64,000 nucleotides of DNA from Methanoflorens sp963701995. GTDB taxonomy: Archaea; Halobacteriota; Bog-38; Methanoflorentales; Methanoflorentaceae. Of this stretch, positions 41,568-51,354 are shown one piece after another. Within the stretch, counting starts at the first letter, position 1; each line of letters opens with the position of its first letter. The stretch spans positions 496,001 to 560,000 of the forward strand of contig OY969693.1 in assembly GCA_963701995.1 (NCBI GenBank), written 5' to 3'. The position numbers and the translations under genes were made by a program. A model generated the notes under the pieces. It made no database searches and was not told the DNA's origin. It saw only the letters and a program-made list of their open reading frames with translations.

Positions 41568-42887
41568 ATGATGCGAGGCCTCCTGGTTGCTGGCACTCAA
41601 AGCGGGATTGGAAAGACCACAATTGCGCTCGCCATCCTGAAAGCGCTTAAGGACTCAGGATATAGCGTGCAGTCATACAAAGTCGGCCCAGATTTTATCG
41701 ATCCAAGTCACCTCGAAAAGGTGACCAACGCACCGTGCTACAATCTTGATTCGTTCATGATGGGTGAGGAAGGCGTCAAGAGAGAGATTACAAAATGCAA
41801 CGCGGACTATGCAGTCATAGAAGGGGCGATGGGCATGTACGACGGGATATCTAGCTGCGCTAAGATTGCGGACATTCTAAGAGCCCCTGTTCTCCTTGTG
41901 ATTGACGCGAGCACTTCTTCTGAAAGCGTTGCGGCACAGGCCTTGGGGTTCATCAGGTATTCGTCTTATACGCCTTACAGACTGACGATCGCCGGGATCA
42001 TTGTAAACCGTGTCCGCAGTGAAAAGCACGCTGAAAGCATTCGCCGGGCGCTAGCTGCAATAAATGTCCCGCCGATGGGGGTCGTTGCTGCGGACGTTGA
42101 AGGAATTCCGTCTCGGCACCTCGGATTGTACATGGGGTCCGAAACGTCGTTGCCCGACACCACCCTGAGGTCAATCTACGACTCACTCGATATCGAGTCC
42201 ATTAAACGGGTAGCGACGCAGATCACGGTCGATAAGCCGGAGGAGCTGCGCCACACAACCGATACGCTGATCGGGATCGCATATGACGCCGCATTTTGTT
42301 TCTATTATCGCTCAAACATTGAAGCAATTCAAAAGCGCGCGCAAGTCGTCTATTTTTCTCCAATGCGCGACGCGCTGCCGGACGTGGATGGGTTGTACTT
42401 CGGCGGCGGTTATCCCGAACTGTATGCTGCGCAGTTGAGCACAAATAAGCGCCTTCTCAAAGATGTCAAAACAAATGCGGACGACGGCATGCCCATCTAT
42501 GGCGAGTGTGGGGGGCTTATGTATCTGTCGCGCACACTCTCTACGGTTGATGGCAAGAAAGTCTCACTGGGAAACGTGCTCCCCCTGGACGTCCAAATGA
42601 CGAGGAAAAGGCAGGCATTGGGACACGTCGAAGTCCAGGCCATTGCGGATTGTGCGATTGCACGCAGCGGCGACATCCTTCGCGGCCACGAATATCACTA
42701 CTCGACTGCATCCGTTGATACCGACGTGCGATTCGCTTATCGCGTGACGACAGGTAAAGGAATCGACGGGCGCGACGGCATCATGGAGAGCAACGTTGTG
42801 GCGTCATATCTGCACGCGCACGTTTACTCGATGCCGCACGGGTTTGACTTGTTTGTCGCCAACGCCAACGCTTTTTCCCGCTCGTAG
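41568..42887 (+). CDS. cbiA: Cobyrinate a,c-diamide synthase (CbiA/CfbB)
   Basis: 439 residues. It amidates the a and c acetates of the corrin ring with glutamine and ATP; the archaeal homologue CfbB does the same on Ni-sirohydrochlorin for F430, and the sequence cannot separate the two roles. N-terminal P-loop GTQSGIGKTTIA, GPDFIDPSH, VEGAMGMYDG-like IEGAMGMYDG; C-terminal glutamine amidotransferase domain with the catalytic Cys in YGECGGLMYLS. First gene of the plus-strand corrin operon. Confidence 0.93.
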   Translation: MMRGLLVAGTQSGIGKTTIALAILKALKDSGYSVQSYKVGPDFIDPSHLEKVTNAPCYNLDSFMMGEEGVKREITKCNADYAVIEGAMGMYDGISSCAKIADILRAPVLLVIDASTSSESVAAQALGFIRYSSYTPYRLTIAGIIVNRVRSEKHAESIRRALAAINVPPMGVVAADVEGIPSRHLGLYMGSETSLPDTTLRSIYDSLDIESIKRVATQITVDKPEELRHTTDTLIGIAYDAAFCFYYRSNIEAIQKRAQVVYFSPMRDALPDVDGLYFGGGYPELYAAQLSTNKRLLKDVKTNADDGMPIYGECGGLMYLSRTLSTVDGKKVSLGNVLPLDVQMTRKRQALGHVEVQAIADCAIARSGDILRGHEYHYSTASVDTDVRFAYRVTTGKGIDGRDGIMESNVVASYLHAHVYSMPHGFDLFVANANAFSRS

Positions 42888-42982
42888 AAACGGTTAATAC
42901 GGCAAATCTCCGCTTAACGAGCTGCTTGCCAGCATTCGTTCCCTATTGGCCTGGTTTCAGCCGCTAAACCCTCAAAATATTT

Positions 42983-43549
42983 ATGCGAGTGCGCGCCTGG
43001 TACACTACAACAGCAGAGGGGCTAAGATTGATGCTAAGTGGTGGACCGACAAAAGCTGAAATTATCGCAATTGCCTTGGACAAACTGCAAATTGAGGATG
43101 GTGAGACCTTTGCCGATATAGGGTGCGGCACGGGAAACGTATCGAAAGCTGCCGCAAGGTTCACTGACAAGATTATCGCGGTAGATAAGCGATCGCAAGC
43201 AATAGAGGTCGCAAAGAAAAACCTGAGTGACGCTTCCGTATCTACGGTATCTCTTTTGTGGGGCGAAGCTCCCGATGTGCTTCATCCGTATCGGGATACC
43301 ATTGATAAAGCGTTTATCGGAGGCACTTCAAATTTCAAGCGCGTGATCGATTTCCTCATACCGCACTGTACGCGTCTTGTTCTCAATGCGGCTCGTATTG
43401 AACTGGCTGCTGAAGCAATTTGGTATCTAAAAGATGCTGGGATTTACGACGAAGCGCTGCTGATCAACATAGCGCGGGCTCGTGAGCTTGAGGATCTGAC
43501 GACGTTCAGTCCGTATAACCCCGTCTTTATGGTGGTGGGCTCGTGTTAA
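42983..43549 (+). CDS. cbiT: Cobalt-precorrin-6B C15-methyltransferase (decarboxylating)
   Basis: 188 residues. SAM-binding motif FADIGCGTGNVSKAAARF, AVDKRSQAIEVAKKN, and GGTSNFKRVIDFLIPHC are typical CbiT. It methylates C15 and removes the C12 acetate carboxyl. It overlaps cbiL by 7 bases. Confidence 0.92.
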   Translation: MRVRAWYTTTAEGLRLMLSGGPTKAEIIAIALDKLQIEDGETFADIGCGTGNVSKAAARFTDKIIAVDKRSQAIEVAKKNLSDASVSTVSLLWGEAPDVLHPYRDTIDKAFIGGTSNFKRVIDFLIPHCTRLVLNAARIELAAEAIWYLKDAGIYDEALLINIARARELEDLTTFSPYNPVFMVVGSC

Positions 43550-44148
43550 TTGGTGTGGGTTTGGGACCCGGAGATCCAAACTTGTTGACGCTAGAGGCTG
43601 TAAATGTATTGAAATCAGCGACGAAGGTATTCGTGCCAGGACGCATGTCGTATGAATTGGCCAAACCGTATTCCGATCCCGAGATTCTGAGGTTTCCGAT
43701 GACCCACGATAAGGAACAGCTTAACGAAGCCTGGGCTGAAAATGTGAAAATAATTTCACAACACGCGGCCGCCGGAAAAACAGCCTTCGGAGTACTAGGA
43801 GACCCGAATATTTTTAGCACGTTTTCACACATAGCGACGATAATGAAAAGAAATCAGCCACAAATTCGAGTCGAGACGGTACCCGGAGTGAGTGCGATCA
43901 CGGCTTGTTTCTCGCTGTTACATGAATCCATTGACGCTTCTTTTATGGTGTCTGATCGATCAGCCGTGCAATCCACCCTTGTTCTCAAAGCCACGAAACC
44001 CCGGGAAATTGCGGCGTCACTTGAGCAGGAGGGATTTTCAGACCTTACGCTGCTCGAGCGAGGATTCACCAAGAGAGAACGGTGCTACAAAAGAGACTTC
44101 CCTGCAAGAAGCGAATACTTCAGTATGATCTACGCCAAACGTTTATGA
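43543..44148 (+). CDS. cbiL: Cobalt-factor II C20-methyltransferase
   Basis: 201 residues of the tetrapyrrole methylase fold: GVGLGPGDPNLLTLEAV, FGVLGDPNIFSTFSHI, VETVPGVSAITACFSLL. Adds the C20 methyl group early in the oxygen-independent route. The start codon lies within the cbiT end and the stop overlaps cbiF by ATGA. Confidence 0.9.
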   Translation: MLIGVGLGPGDPNLLTLEAVNVLKSATKVFVPGRMSYELAKPYSDPEILRFPMTHDKEQLNEAWAENVKIISQHAAAGKTAFGVLGDPNIFSTFSHIATIMKRNQPQIRVETVPGVSAITACFSLLHESIDASFMVSDRSAVQSTLVLKATKPREIAASLEQEGFSDLTLLERGFTKRERCYKRDFPARSEYFSMIYAKRL

Positions 44149-44846
44149 CAGTTTACTTCGTTGGAGCGGGACCAGGCGATCCTGAGCTTATTACTGTCAA
44201 AGGTAAAAAACTCGTCGAGCAAGCCGATTTGATTATTTACGCGGGGTCCTTGGTAAACCCGGCTGTGCTTTCACAGGCCAAGGGGCGAACCGTAGATAGC
44301 TTCGGCTTAACACTCGAACAAATAACTGACCTAATTGTCAGTGCGTCGCGTGAGGGCCGGACAGTCGTTCGACTTCATAGCGGAGACCCGACGATTTATA
44401 GCGCGGTCAGGGAGCAGATTCTTGCATTGAAACCATATGGCATTGAATGCCAAATCGTACCGGGCGTCTCCTCTGTTTTTGCATCAGCCGCGGCACTTAG
44501 CAGGCAGCTCACCAGCGAGACGCTTGTTATCACACGGCCTTCTGGAAAGACCCTGGAGACAGATCAGTTGGTAGAATTATCCGATCTTAATCCAACAATG
44601 GCCGTTCTTCTTGGGATCGATAAAATTGAGGACATCATGAAGCGGGTGCACTATGCGCCTGAGACCCCTGTAAGCGTCGTGTATCATGCATCTTGGGACG
44701 ACCAGGTGATAATCAATGGCACCGTTTCAGACATCGCTCTCAGGGTGCGCGAAGCCGGGATCGCAAAATCAGCGATAATACTAATTGGCGAACAACTCAA
44801 TCCTGAAGGTGACAGGAGGTCGTATTTATACTCTCCAAAGACTTGA
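44145..44846 (+). CDS. cbiF: Cobalt-precorrin-4 C11-methyltransferase
   Basis: 233 residues: YFVGAGPGDPELITVKGKKL, IIYAGSLVNPAVL, LHSGDPTIYSAVREQI and IVPGVSSVFASAAAL match CbiF. It methylates C11. ATG 44145 overlaps the cbiL stop, and I prefer it to the longer upstream frame. Confidence 0.93.
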   Translation: MTVYFVGAGPGDPELITVKGKKLVEQADLIIYAGSLVNPAVLSQAKGRTVDSFGLTLEQITDLIVSASREGRTVVRLHSGDPTIYSAVREQILALKPYGIECQIVPGVSSVFASAAALSRQLTSETLVITRPSGKTLETDQLVELSDLNPTMAVLLGIDKIEDIMKRVHYAPETPVSVVYHASWDDQVIINGTVSDIALRVREAGIAKSAIILIGEQLNPEGDRRSYLYSPKT

Positions 44847-44849
44847 ATA

Positions 44850-45725
44850 TTGCTATCATTTGCTTCGATCGAAATCGGTACTCGGGCCGAAAAAATCCAA
44901 TCGGCAATTGGGGGGGACATCGTTCTTTATGAACAGGATGCTTTCAAAAAGGCATTTGAGCTTTATGACGGGATAGTTGCCATCATGGCTACGGGTATTG
45001 TGACGAGAAAGATTGCCCCCCTTCTGACAGAAAAATGGATTGATCCTCCAGTAGTCGCGATAGACGATCAATTGACCTATGCAATCCCTATGTTGGGGGG
45101 CCATCACGGTGCAAATGCTATTGCGCGTGAACTTTACACGAAGGACGTTGTGCGACTTCCGGTCATCTCCACAGCCACAGAAGCGAATGACATTGCGAGC
45201 GTCGAGACAGTGGCGTCTACGCTACACCGCACAATCATAAATCGAACGTCTACGAAGTCGATCAACGCGTCGTTGCTCCACCAACCAGTTGACACGGTAC
45301 AGTTGAGTGGACCAAAAGTTGTCATTGTTGACAATAATGTCACTATTCTTTCGCATAACGAAGGGACGCACTTAGTTGTTGGGGTGGGATCTCGCAAAGG
45401 GATTAGCAAAGCAGCGGTGTTGCAGGCTATTGATGCAGGCCTCGGCGAAATTGATGCATCAATAGATGATGTCAAAGTTGTCGCAACTGCATTCGTTAAG
45501 TCACACGAGCAGGGAATAATAGACGCGATTAGCGAACTGGAGAAACCGATTGCCTTTGTGCCAAAGAGCATCATCAATTCCTCCAGAAGCCAGACAAAGT
45601 CACGTGCGGCTATACTTGGCCTCTCAGGAGTTGCAGAGCCGTGCGCACTCGCGCTATCAAGTCTAAAAGAGCTTGTGCTCGCTAAAAAAGCGTATGGAGG
45701 AGTAACTGTTGCCGTCGCGCGGTAG
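44850..45725 (+). CDS. cbiG: Cobalt-precorrin-5A hydrolase
   Basis: 291 residues from TTG 44850, four bases past cbiF. It opens the delta-lactone and releases acetaldehyde, contracting the ring. VAIMATGIVTRKIAPLL, LGGHHGANAIARELY and VVGVGSRKGISKAAVLQAI are characteristic. The 3' end overlaps cbiH. Confidence 0.92.
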   Translation: MLSFASIEIGTRAEKIQSAIGGDIVLYEQDAFKKAFELYDGIVAIMATGIVTRKIAPLLTEKWIDPPVVAIDDQLTYAIPMLGGHHGANAIARELYTKDVVRLPVISTATEANDIASVETVASTLHRTIINRTSTKSINASLLHQPVDTVQLSGPKVVIVDNNVTILSHNEGTHLVVGVGSRKGISKAAVLQAIDAGLGEIDASIDDVKVVATAFVKSHEQGIIDAISELEKPIAFVPKSIINSSRSQTKSRAAILGLSGVAEPCALALSSLKELVLAKKAYGGVTVAVAR

Positions 45726-46464
45726 GATCCAGATAATAGGCATTGGCCCCGGTTCGATTGAAGATATGACAGTGAGAGCTATGAACGCCATCGGCCAGTC
45801 GGAGTACGTCGTAGGTGTTGCGTCTTACATAGAACAAGTCTCATCACTACTAAGCCATCAAAAAGTTGTGCAAGGCGGTATGGGGGGGGAGGTACAGCGG
45901 GTGAAGCAAGCGATTGAGCTGGCCGAAGCCGGACACGTCGTCTCGATCATAAGTGGAGGGGACCCCAACGTGTATGGGATGGGGGGGCTTGTGCTGGACA
46001 TGCTGGCGGCGACAAACAAATCAATCGATTTTGAGGTTGTTCCTGGCGTTACAGCAGCAAATGCTGCCGCAGCGGCGCTTGGAGCGCCTCTTTCTGGTGA
46101 CTATGTAAGCATCAGTCTGAGCGATTTGTTGACCCCTTGGGAGGAGATTGAGAGGCGTGTGGCACAAGTAGCAGATTCAGGCTTTATTATTGCTCTGTAC
46201 AATCCCAGGAGCAGAAAAAGGAAGAGTAACTTGACGCGCTGTGTCGAACTGCTTATGCCGTACCGAGCGAACGCACCCGTAGGGGTTGTGAAAAATGGTA
46301 GGAGACCAGGCGAGACTACAATTGTGACAACTTTGGATGCCTTGATGGATCACGAGAGCATGATCGACATGCATACCACCATCATAGTCGGAAACAAGGA
46401 ATCTTTCGTCTGGCGAAACAACATAGTGACACCGCGGGGGTATCAGAAAAAATATGACTACTAA
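45709..46464 (+). CDS. cbiH: Cobalt-factor III C17-methyltransferase
   Basis: 251 residues from TTG 45709: IIGIGPGSIEDMTVRAM, VVSIISGGDPNVYGMGG, VVPGVTAANAAAAALGAPL, IALYNPRSRKRK and NGRRPGETTIVTTL. It methylates C17 with ring contraction. It overlaps cbiG by 17 bases and ends within the start region of cbiC. Confidence 0.92.
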   Translation: MPSRGRIQIIGIGPGSIEDMTVRAMNAIGQSEYVVGVASYIEQVSSLLSHQKVVQGGMGGEVQRVKQAIELAEAGHVVSIISGGDPNVYGMGGLVLDMLAATNKSIDFEVVPGVTAANAAAAALGAPLSGDYVSISLSDLLTPWEEIERRVAQVADSGFIIALYNPRSRKRKSNLTRCVELLMPYRANAPVGVVKNGRRPGETTIVTTLDALMDHESMIDMHTTIIVGNKESFVWRNNIVTPRGYQKKYDY

Positions 46465-47111
46465 AGAGGAAGGGAAGACAATGAATCACGCCATGGGCGC
46501 GAGGACCTGATGAAGCGCGACGCATCGCCCAGCTTTCCCAACAGATCATCGGAGACATTGTTGCCGATAACAGTCCGGAAGGGAGCATTAAGCAACGCGT
46601 CGTGATGGCAACGGGCAATCCTCAGTTCATAGATCTGTTAAGGTTCTGTCATCATCCGATAGCGACAGGCGTGGCCGCGATCCGAAGAGGGGCCAACGTC
46701 TACGTCGACATCAACATGGTGCGTATAGGCATCTCAAAAGACATACAGCGCCTGGGTGGCCACGTCATCTGTGAGCTTCCGGACAGCGACGCTAGCTCAG
46801 ACCAAGAGCTCACACGAGCATCAGCTGGTTTGTTAAAGTCGCGAAATAGACTTACAGACGCGATTGTTGTCATAGGTAATGCCCCTTCCGCAGCTATGAC
46901 TCTAACATCGATGGTGAAGGAAGGATGTAAACCTGCGCTTATCGTGGCAACGCCTGTGGGTTTTGTCAACGCGGCCCGGTCCAAAGAACTCATTAGAGAG
47001 CTCACTATCCCTTCAATAACGACCGTCGGCACTCAAGGCGGAACACCCGTCGCTGTTGCGATAGTAAATGGGCTAATATCAATGGCGCTGCAACGAAATA
47101 GCCAAGAATGA
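46454..47111 (+). CDS. cbiC: Cobalt-precorrin-8 methylmutase, one frameshift
   Basis: The start at ATG 46454 (inside the cbiH end) gives MTTKEEGKTMNHAMGART and then a stop. In the next frame the family sequence resumes as PDEARRIAQLSQQIIGDIVA and continues with RVVMATGNPQFIDLLRF and AIVVIGNAPSAAMTL to 47111. Two missing C at about 46508 would restore ARTPDEARR. Its neighbours are intact, so either this is a sequencing error, or B12 synthesis is broken here. CbiC moves the C11 methyl to C12. Confidence 0.88.
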
Positions 47112-48121
47112 AACCACTCTTGGATCCCGTTTCCGACCTCATAGTCCCCAACCGATGGATACGCCGATCGAATATCCCGTTCGATGAACTTAAGGGACGC
47201 ATCGAGAGCGGGCTGTACGTGATGACTGCGTCAGGCATGTTACTTAAACGCGGACTCACGACCGGAACCGTGGCAGCTGCCGCTGCAAAAGCTGCAGTTG
47301 TTTCGTTGATAAGGCCGGTGAATCGCGTCAAGATCCTAACCCCGGTCAATCTTAGGGTATCTGTCAGGGTCACTTCTGATAGTGGGTGGGCAGTTGCGTC
47401 TAAACCGGCGAGCGATTATCCAAACGACGAAACTGCAGGGATCGTCTTCGAAGCTAGAGCTGAACGGGCTGAAAAGATACTCCTACGCGCAGGAGAAGGA
47501 ATCGGAGTCGTAAAAAAGCACGGTTTGCGAGTGCCTTGCGGGATGCCTGCCATTAATCCTGAAGCACGATGGTCGATCGAAAATGCCATACAGGAAGCTA
47601 TGCGTGGTTGCGGCTTAAACGGAGCTATTGTCAGCATCTCAGCTATAAATGGTGAAGATATCGCTAAGAGAACGCTGAACGAAAAGGTCGGAGTTTTTGG
47701 TGGTATCTCAGTCCTTGGCACTAGTGGATTTGTTGAACCTTGGAACGAACGTTTGATTGAGTCAGCAGAGGATCTCATCAAACACTCAACTCGAATCGCA
47801 TTAACGACGGGTCGGACTGGACTTCGATACGCAAAGATGAACTTCCCGACTTACACGCCAATTCTCGCGGGAGGTAATCTCGACCGATTATTCAAAATAG
47901 CTAAAGGGAAGGAAGTCGTCATAGTGGGCCTGCCCGCACTTATTATTAAGTGGGGCAAACCTGACGTATTGAGAGGAACTGGCGCTGCGACCGTGCAAGA
48001 ACTGTTTGACCGAGATCCTCACGGACGAGAGGTGAACGCTGCGTTGAGCAACTTAAAAGCGCGAACAGAAGCCCAGATTATTATAATCAATCGCGAGGAG
48101 AGGGTCGTTCGCGCCTTTTGA
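47108..48121 (+). CDS. cbiD: Cobalt-precorrin-5B C1-methyltransferase
   Basis: 337 residues: LLKRGLTTGTVAAAAAKAAV (the family's TTG-x-x-AAA motif), PCGMPAINPEARWSIENAI-like region, VFGGISVLGTSGFVEPW, and LTTGRTGLRYAK. It methylates C1 in the anaerobic route. ATGA overlap with cbiC supports one transcript. Confidence 0.92.
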   Translation: MKPLLDPVSDLIVPNRWIRRSNIPFDELKGRIESGLYVMTASGMLLKRGLTTGTVAAAAAKAAVVSLIRPVNRVKILTPVNLRVSVRVTSDSGWAVASKPASDYPNDETAGIVFEARAERAEKILLRAGEGIGVVKKHGLRVPCGMPAINPEARWSIENAIQEAMRGCGLNGAIVSISAINGEDIAKRTLNEKVGVFGGISVLGTSGFVEPWNERLIESAEDLIKHSTRIALTTGRTGLRYAKMNFPTYTPILAGGNLDRLFKIAKGKEVVIVGLPALIIKWGKPDVLRGTGAATVQELFDRDPHGREVNAALSNLKARTEAQIIIINREERVVRAF

Positions 48122-48148
48122 TCTCCAATACTCTATAGGGGGGAAAAC

Positions 48149-48742
48149 GTGAAAGTAGTCGGTGTCGGCGCTGGACCTAGAATGCTTACCGAGAGGGCAA
48201 TCGAAGCTATCAAAACCGCTCACCGCGTCTACGGTTCTGCTAGAGCGTTGAAACTGGCGGACCAGTACATACGAGGGGAGCGAATCACGTTGGATAATTA
48301 CGAAACGCACTTTGACGATGATGCGTGCATTCTTTCTACGGGAGATCCGATGCTTTCGGGGCTTGGCAAGAAAGCGCCATCAGACGCCGAAATCATTCCC
48401 GGAATATCCTCTTTGCAGCTAGCCTGTGCTCGGCTGAAGGTGGACGCAATTGACCTTATAGCAATTACTATCCACGGCCGAGAGCCAAGTGAATCGAAGA
48501 AGAAACTGCGAGAAGTCTTGCGTTTTAAGAGAGATTTGCTTATTCTTGCGGACCCGAGCTTTGACGTGAGCGATATTTGCTGCTATTTAGACGTTCTTGG
48601 ATATGACGGGGAAGTCATCATTCTTGAAGATCTCGGATATGAGACTGAAAAAGTGTCTTTCGGCCGAATTGTAAGCCCTCCAGAGCGACAATCAAGTCTC
48701 TTTTGTCTAATCATTCGCAACCTTGCAAAAAAGAACCAGTAG
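48149..48742 (+). CDS. cbiE: Cobalt-precorrin-7 C5-methyltransferase
   Basis: 197 residues from GTG 48149, after AGGGGGG. VVGVGAGPRMLTERAIEAIK, ILSTGDPMLSGLGKKAP, IIPGISSLQLACARL and IHGREPSESKKKLREVL fit CbiE. It methylates C5 and works with CbiT. It ends the tight part of the operon; cbiP follows after about 570 bases. Confidence 0.92.
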   Translation: MKVVGVGAGPRMLTERAIEAIKTAHRVYGSARALKLADQYIRGERITLDNYETHFDDDACILSTGDPMLSGLGKKAPSDAEIIPGISSLQLACARLKVDAIDLIAITIHGREPSESKKKLREVLRFKRDLLILADPSFDVSDICCYLDVLGYDGEVIILEDLGYETEKVSFGRIVSPPERQSSLFCLIIRNLAKKNQ

Positions 48743-48938
48743 CTACCACTATTACGAAGTCATAGTTTGTGTCGGAGTCCGCAAACGCGCTAACGTCCCC
48801 CCTTGTCAGCGAGGATAGCGTTGACGATAGTCTTAGGTAAGTATGATTTACGCTATACGCCTTTCGCAAATGCGGCGGCGTCTTTGTCATTCTGCCACTA
48901 ATATGGGGAGCGGTACCACACACAGAGCTTTTGCTCCA

Positions 48939-49190
48939 TTATTTGGGTGTCAAAACTGTGTCAATGACGTGGATGACTCCATTAGTGCACTTAACGTCTG
49001 TTTGGATGACCGTTAGGTCATTCACCTTCACTCCGATCCTCGAAGCAATATGAAGCACTCCACCTTGGACGGTCTGCGCTGATATCATTGTGTCCAAGTC
49101 AGCTGCTATGACCTTGCTCGGCGCTAAGTGGTATGTAGGAACGTAATCAGCTGCTCTTGTTATCATAAGTTGCACCACTTCGCGAAGCTG
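48939..49190 (-). pseudogene. Fasciclin-domain C-terminal remnant
   Basis: Minus strand: YHLAPSKVIAADLDTM and VNDLTVIQTDVKCTNGVIHV followed by IDTVLTPK are the end of a fasciclin (FAS1) domain, an extracellular adhesion module. The first half of the domain, any signal peptide and a plausible start are missing. It is on the opposite strand, between cbiE and cbiP. Confidence 0.65.
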
Positions 49191-49311
49191 TTTCAGTTGA
49201 TTCTGTTCTGAGGGCCCCCAACAACTATTTAACACGTTCAGCGATAAGAAGTGCTGAAACTTCATGTTTCTATGGGGATACAACTCACAGGAAGTACGTG
49301 CACGATAGGAC

Positions 49312-50820
49312 ATGACACGGTTTATAATGATCTGTGGGACTGCTTCGCACGTTGGCAAGAGTGTCATAGCAGCTGCTCTATGCAGGCTCTTGGCAAACAG
49401 CGGGTTTAAAGTGGCGCCTTTTAAATCACAAAATATGAGTCTGAATTCGTGGGTGACTAAGGACGGCGACGAGATCGGAATAGCTCAAGCCGTACAGGCT
49501 TGGGCTGCCAAAGTTGAACCGTCAGCGCACATGAATCCGGTATTGTTGAAGCCCAAGGGCGATTTGATTTCACAAGTTATCGTCCAAGGCAAACCCATTG
49601 GTGATAGAAAAGTAGGCGAGTACTATGCTACAATAGATACTATCTTTAAGCATGTGTGTGAATCGCTAGCAAAGCTTGCTCGCTCATACGAGATTATAGT
49701 AATCGAAGGTGCCGGAAGTCCTGCTGAGATCAACCTCTACGACCGTGATATCGCGAATCTGCGGGTTGCGCGAAGTGTCGACGCACCTGTAATTCTCGTT
49801 GGTGACGTCGAGCGAGGAGGTGTCTTTGCAAGCCTTTATGGCACTGTTCAGTTGCTCCCCGAGGAAGATCGGCATCGAATCAAAGGTTTTATGATTAACA
49901 AATTCAGAGGTGATGTTGGACTTCTCGAGGCTGGAATTGCGAAGCTTGAAAAGCTCACTGGTATCCCCGTTCTCGGTGTCATTCCTTTTGTGAACGTAAA
50001 TTTGCCTTCTGAGGACTCCGTCTCTCTAGCGGACAAGTCCCCCGCCTTACACCGTGCATTGGACATTGCGATAATCAGGCTTCCACATATCTCTAATTTC
50101 ACCGACTTTGAACCCTTGGAGAAGTATGCTCAAATCCGCTACGTGTCATTGGAAGGCAATCTCGGCACACCAGATGCCGTGATTATTCCCGGCACAAAGA
50201 ACACTATCGACGATTTGCTCGAAATACGCAAGTCTGGTATGGACAGGCAGATCATTGCGAATGCGGGGTTAATCCCGATCATTGGCATCTGTGGCGGATT
50301 TCAAATGCTCGGTGAGACGATAACTGACGAGGGCTTTGAGGGCACGCAAAACGAACGTAAGGTCATAGAAGGGCTGCGATTGCTGCGCGCTCACACCGTT
50401 TTTGAGATGCTTGGGAAAGAGACGAAGCAGGTGGAAAAACACGTTACTGGACATGGGCCACTTCTCGACCGCTTACAACACAAAAAAGTACGTGGATACG
50501 AAATCCACATGGGCACCACAACCTCGGAGTTCCCAATTTTCGGAGATGATGGCGCTCAGGATGAAACAGGCCTTGTCTTGGGCACGTACTTGCACGGTTT
50601 GTTCCATAATGACAACTTTCGCGCCGCATTGCTGAAGTACCTTCACGCGAGACACCCCCAGCTTCGTCGCGTAACAGGTCTCAGTCCGCTCTCGCTAACT
50701 ATCTCTGAGCTAGGTCAATATTCTGATGAGGAGGAGGACGAGGACCCGTTTGATGAGATAGCGGGCGTAGTAGCCCAACACGTCGATGTGCAAGCGCTGT
50801 ATTCAATTATTGGATTGTAA
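49312..50820 (+). CDS. cbiP: Cobyric acid synthase
   Basis: 502 residues. It amidates side chains b, d, e and g of adenosylcobyrinate diamide. N-terminal P-loop ICGTASHVGKSVIAAAL, FKSQNMSLNS, EGAGSPAEINLYDRDIANL; C-terminal amidotransferase with catalytic Cys in IGICGGFQMLGE and a His in GTYLHGLFHN. Length fits CbiP/CobQ. A stretch rich in Asp/Glu follows near the end (SDEEEDEDPFDE). It lies between the corrin operon and the cbiZ remnant. Confidence 0.93.
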   Translation: MTRFIMICGTASHVGKSVIAAALCRLLANSGFKVAPFKSQNMSLNSWVTKDGDEIGIAQAVQAWAAKVEPSAHMNPVLLKPKGDLISQVIVQGKPIGDRKVGEYYATIDTIFKHVCESLAKLARSYEIIVIEGAGSPAEINLYDRDIANLRVARSVDAPVILVGDVERGGVFASLYGTVQLLPEEDRHRIKGFMINKFRGDVGLLEAGIAKLEKLTGIPVLGVIPFVNVNLPSEDSVSLADKSPALHRALDIAIIRLPHISNFTDFEPLEKYAQIRYVSLEGNLGTPDAVIIPGTKNTIDDLLEIRKSGMDRQIIANAGLIPIIGICGGFQMLGETITDEGFEGTQNERKVIEGLRLLRAHTVFEMLGKETKQVEKHVTGHGPLLDRLQHKKVRGYEIHMGTTTSEFPIFGDDGAQDETGLVLGTYLHGLFHNDNFRAALLKYLHARHPQLRRVTGLSPLSLTISELGQYSDEEEDEDPFDEIAGVVAQHVDVQALYSIIGL

Positions 50821-50845
50821 GAAATGCCCACTTAGCTCCTTATTC

Positions 50846-51090
50846 AGGCGCGCGCTCTTTTCGATAAGGGATTGCATTTCACAGGCACGACGAGCGACGC
50901 AGTCGTGGTCGCATATGAAAAAAGTGGCGAGGATGAGCCGATTTTGTACAGCGGACCTGCCACGCCTTTCGGAAGCAGGGTAGTAAGACTTGTTCGGTTA
51001 GGAGTAAAAGATGCATTGAAGGCCCATTATGGAACCGATGACGTCGACAAGTGGCATCAACAACGCGGTAATGTCTGATTGCAGATTGGA
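50846..51090 (+). pseudogene. cbiZ C-terminal remnant = direct repeat A, right copy
   Basis: The reading frame from within codons of FTGTTSDAVVVAYEKSGEDE to the stop at 51078 duplicates the last 75 or so codons of cbiZ. The first 55 bases are identical to 36795-36849; the rest differs mainly at silent sites, so this piece came from a functional gene. No start or upstream cbiZ sequence is present: the frame begins abruptly 26 bases after the cbiP stop. Confidence 0.9.
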
Positions 51091-51354
51091 CATGTGGCCG
51101 CTTAAAGCGTGTCTCGATATCTCGTCTTCAAATTACCTGCTCTACTTTTGTGGCGTGATTCACCGTTTTAATGCCCGTTGCGGTTTAAATGCATCGCTAA
51201 AGGCTGATATGGCTCACGTCTTTCTCGATTAGCGTATCGCCGTGAAGTTCTCTTGGTGCACTGCATTATTACTTTTCTGATAAATTTATGTTTTTAGTGT
51301 TACTAATCGATAGTTTTTTATAACTACTCGCGGTTATTTCAGTCTGCTAATAAC

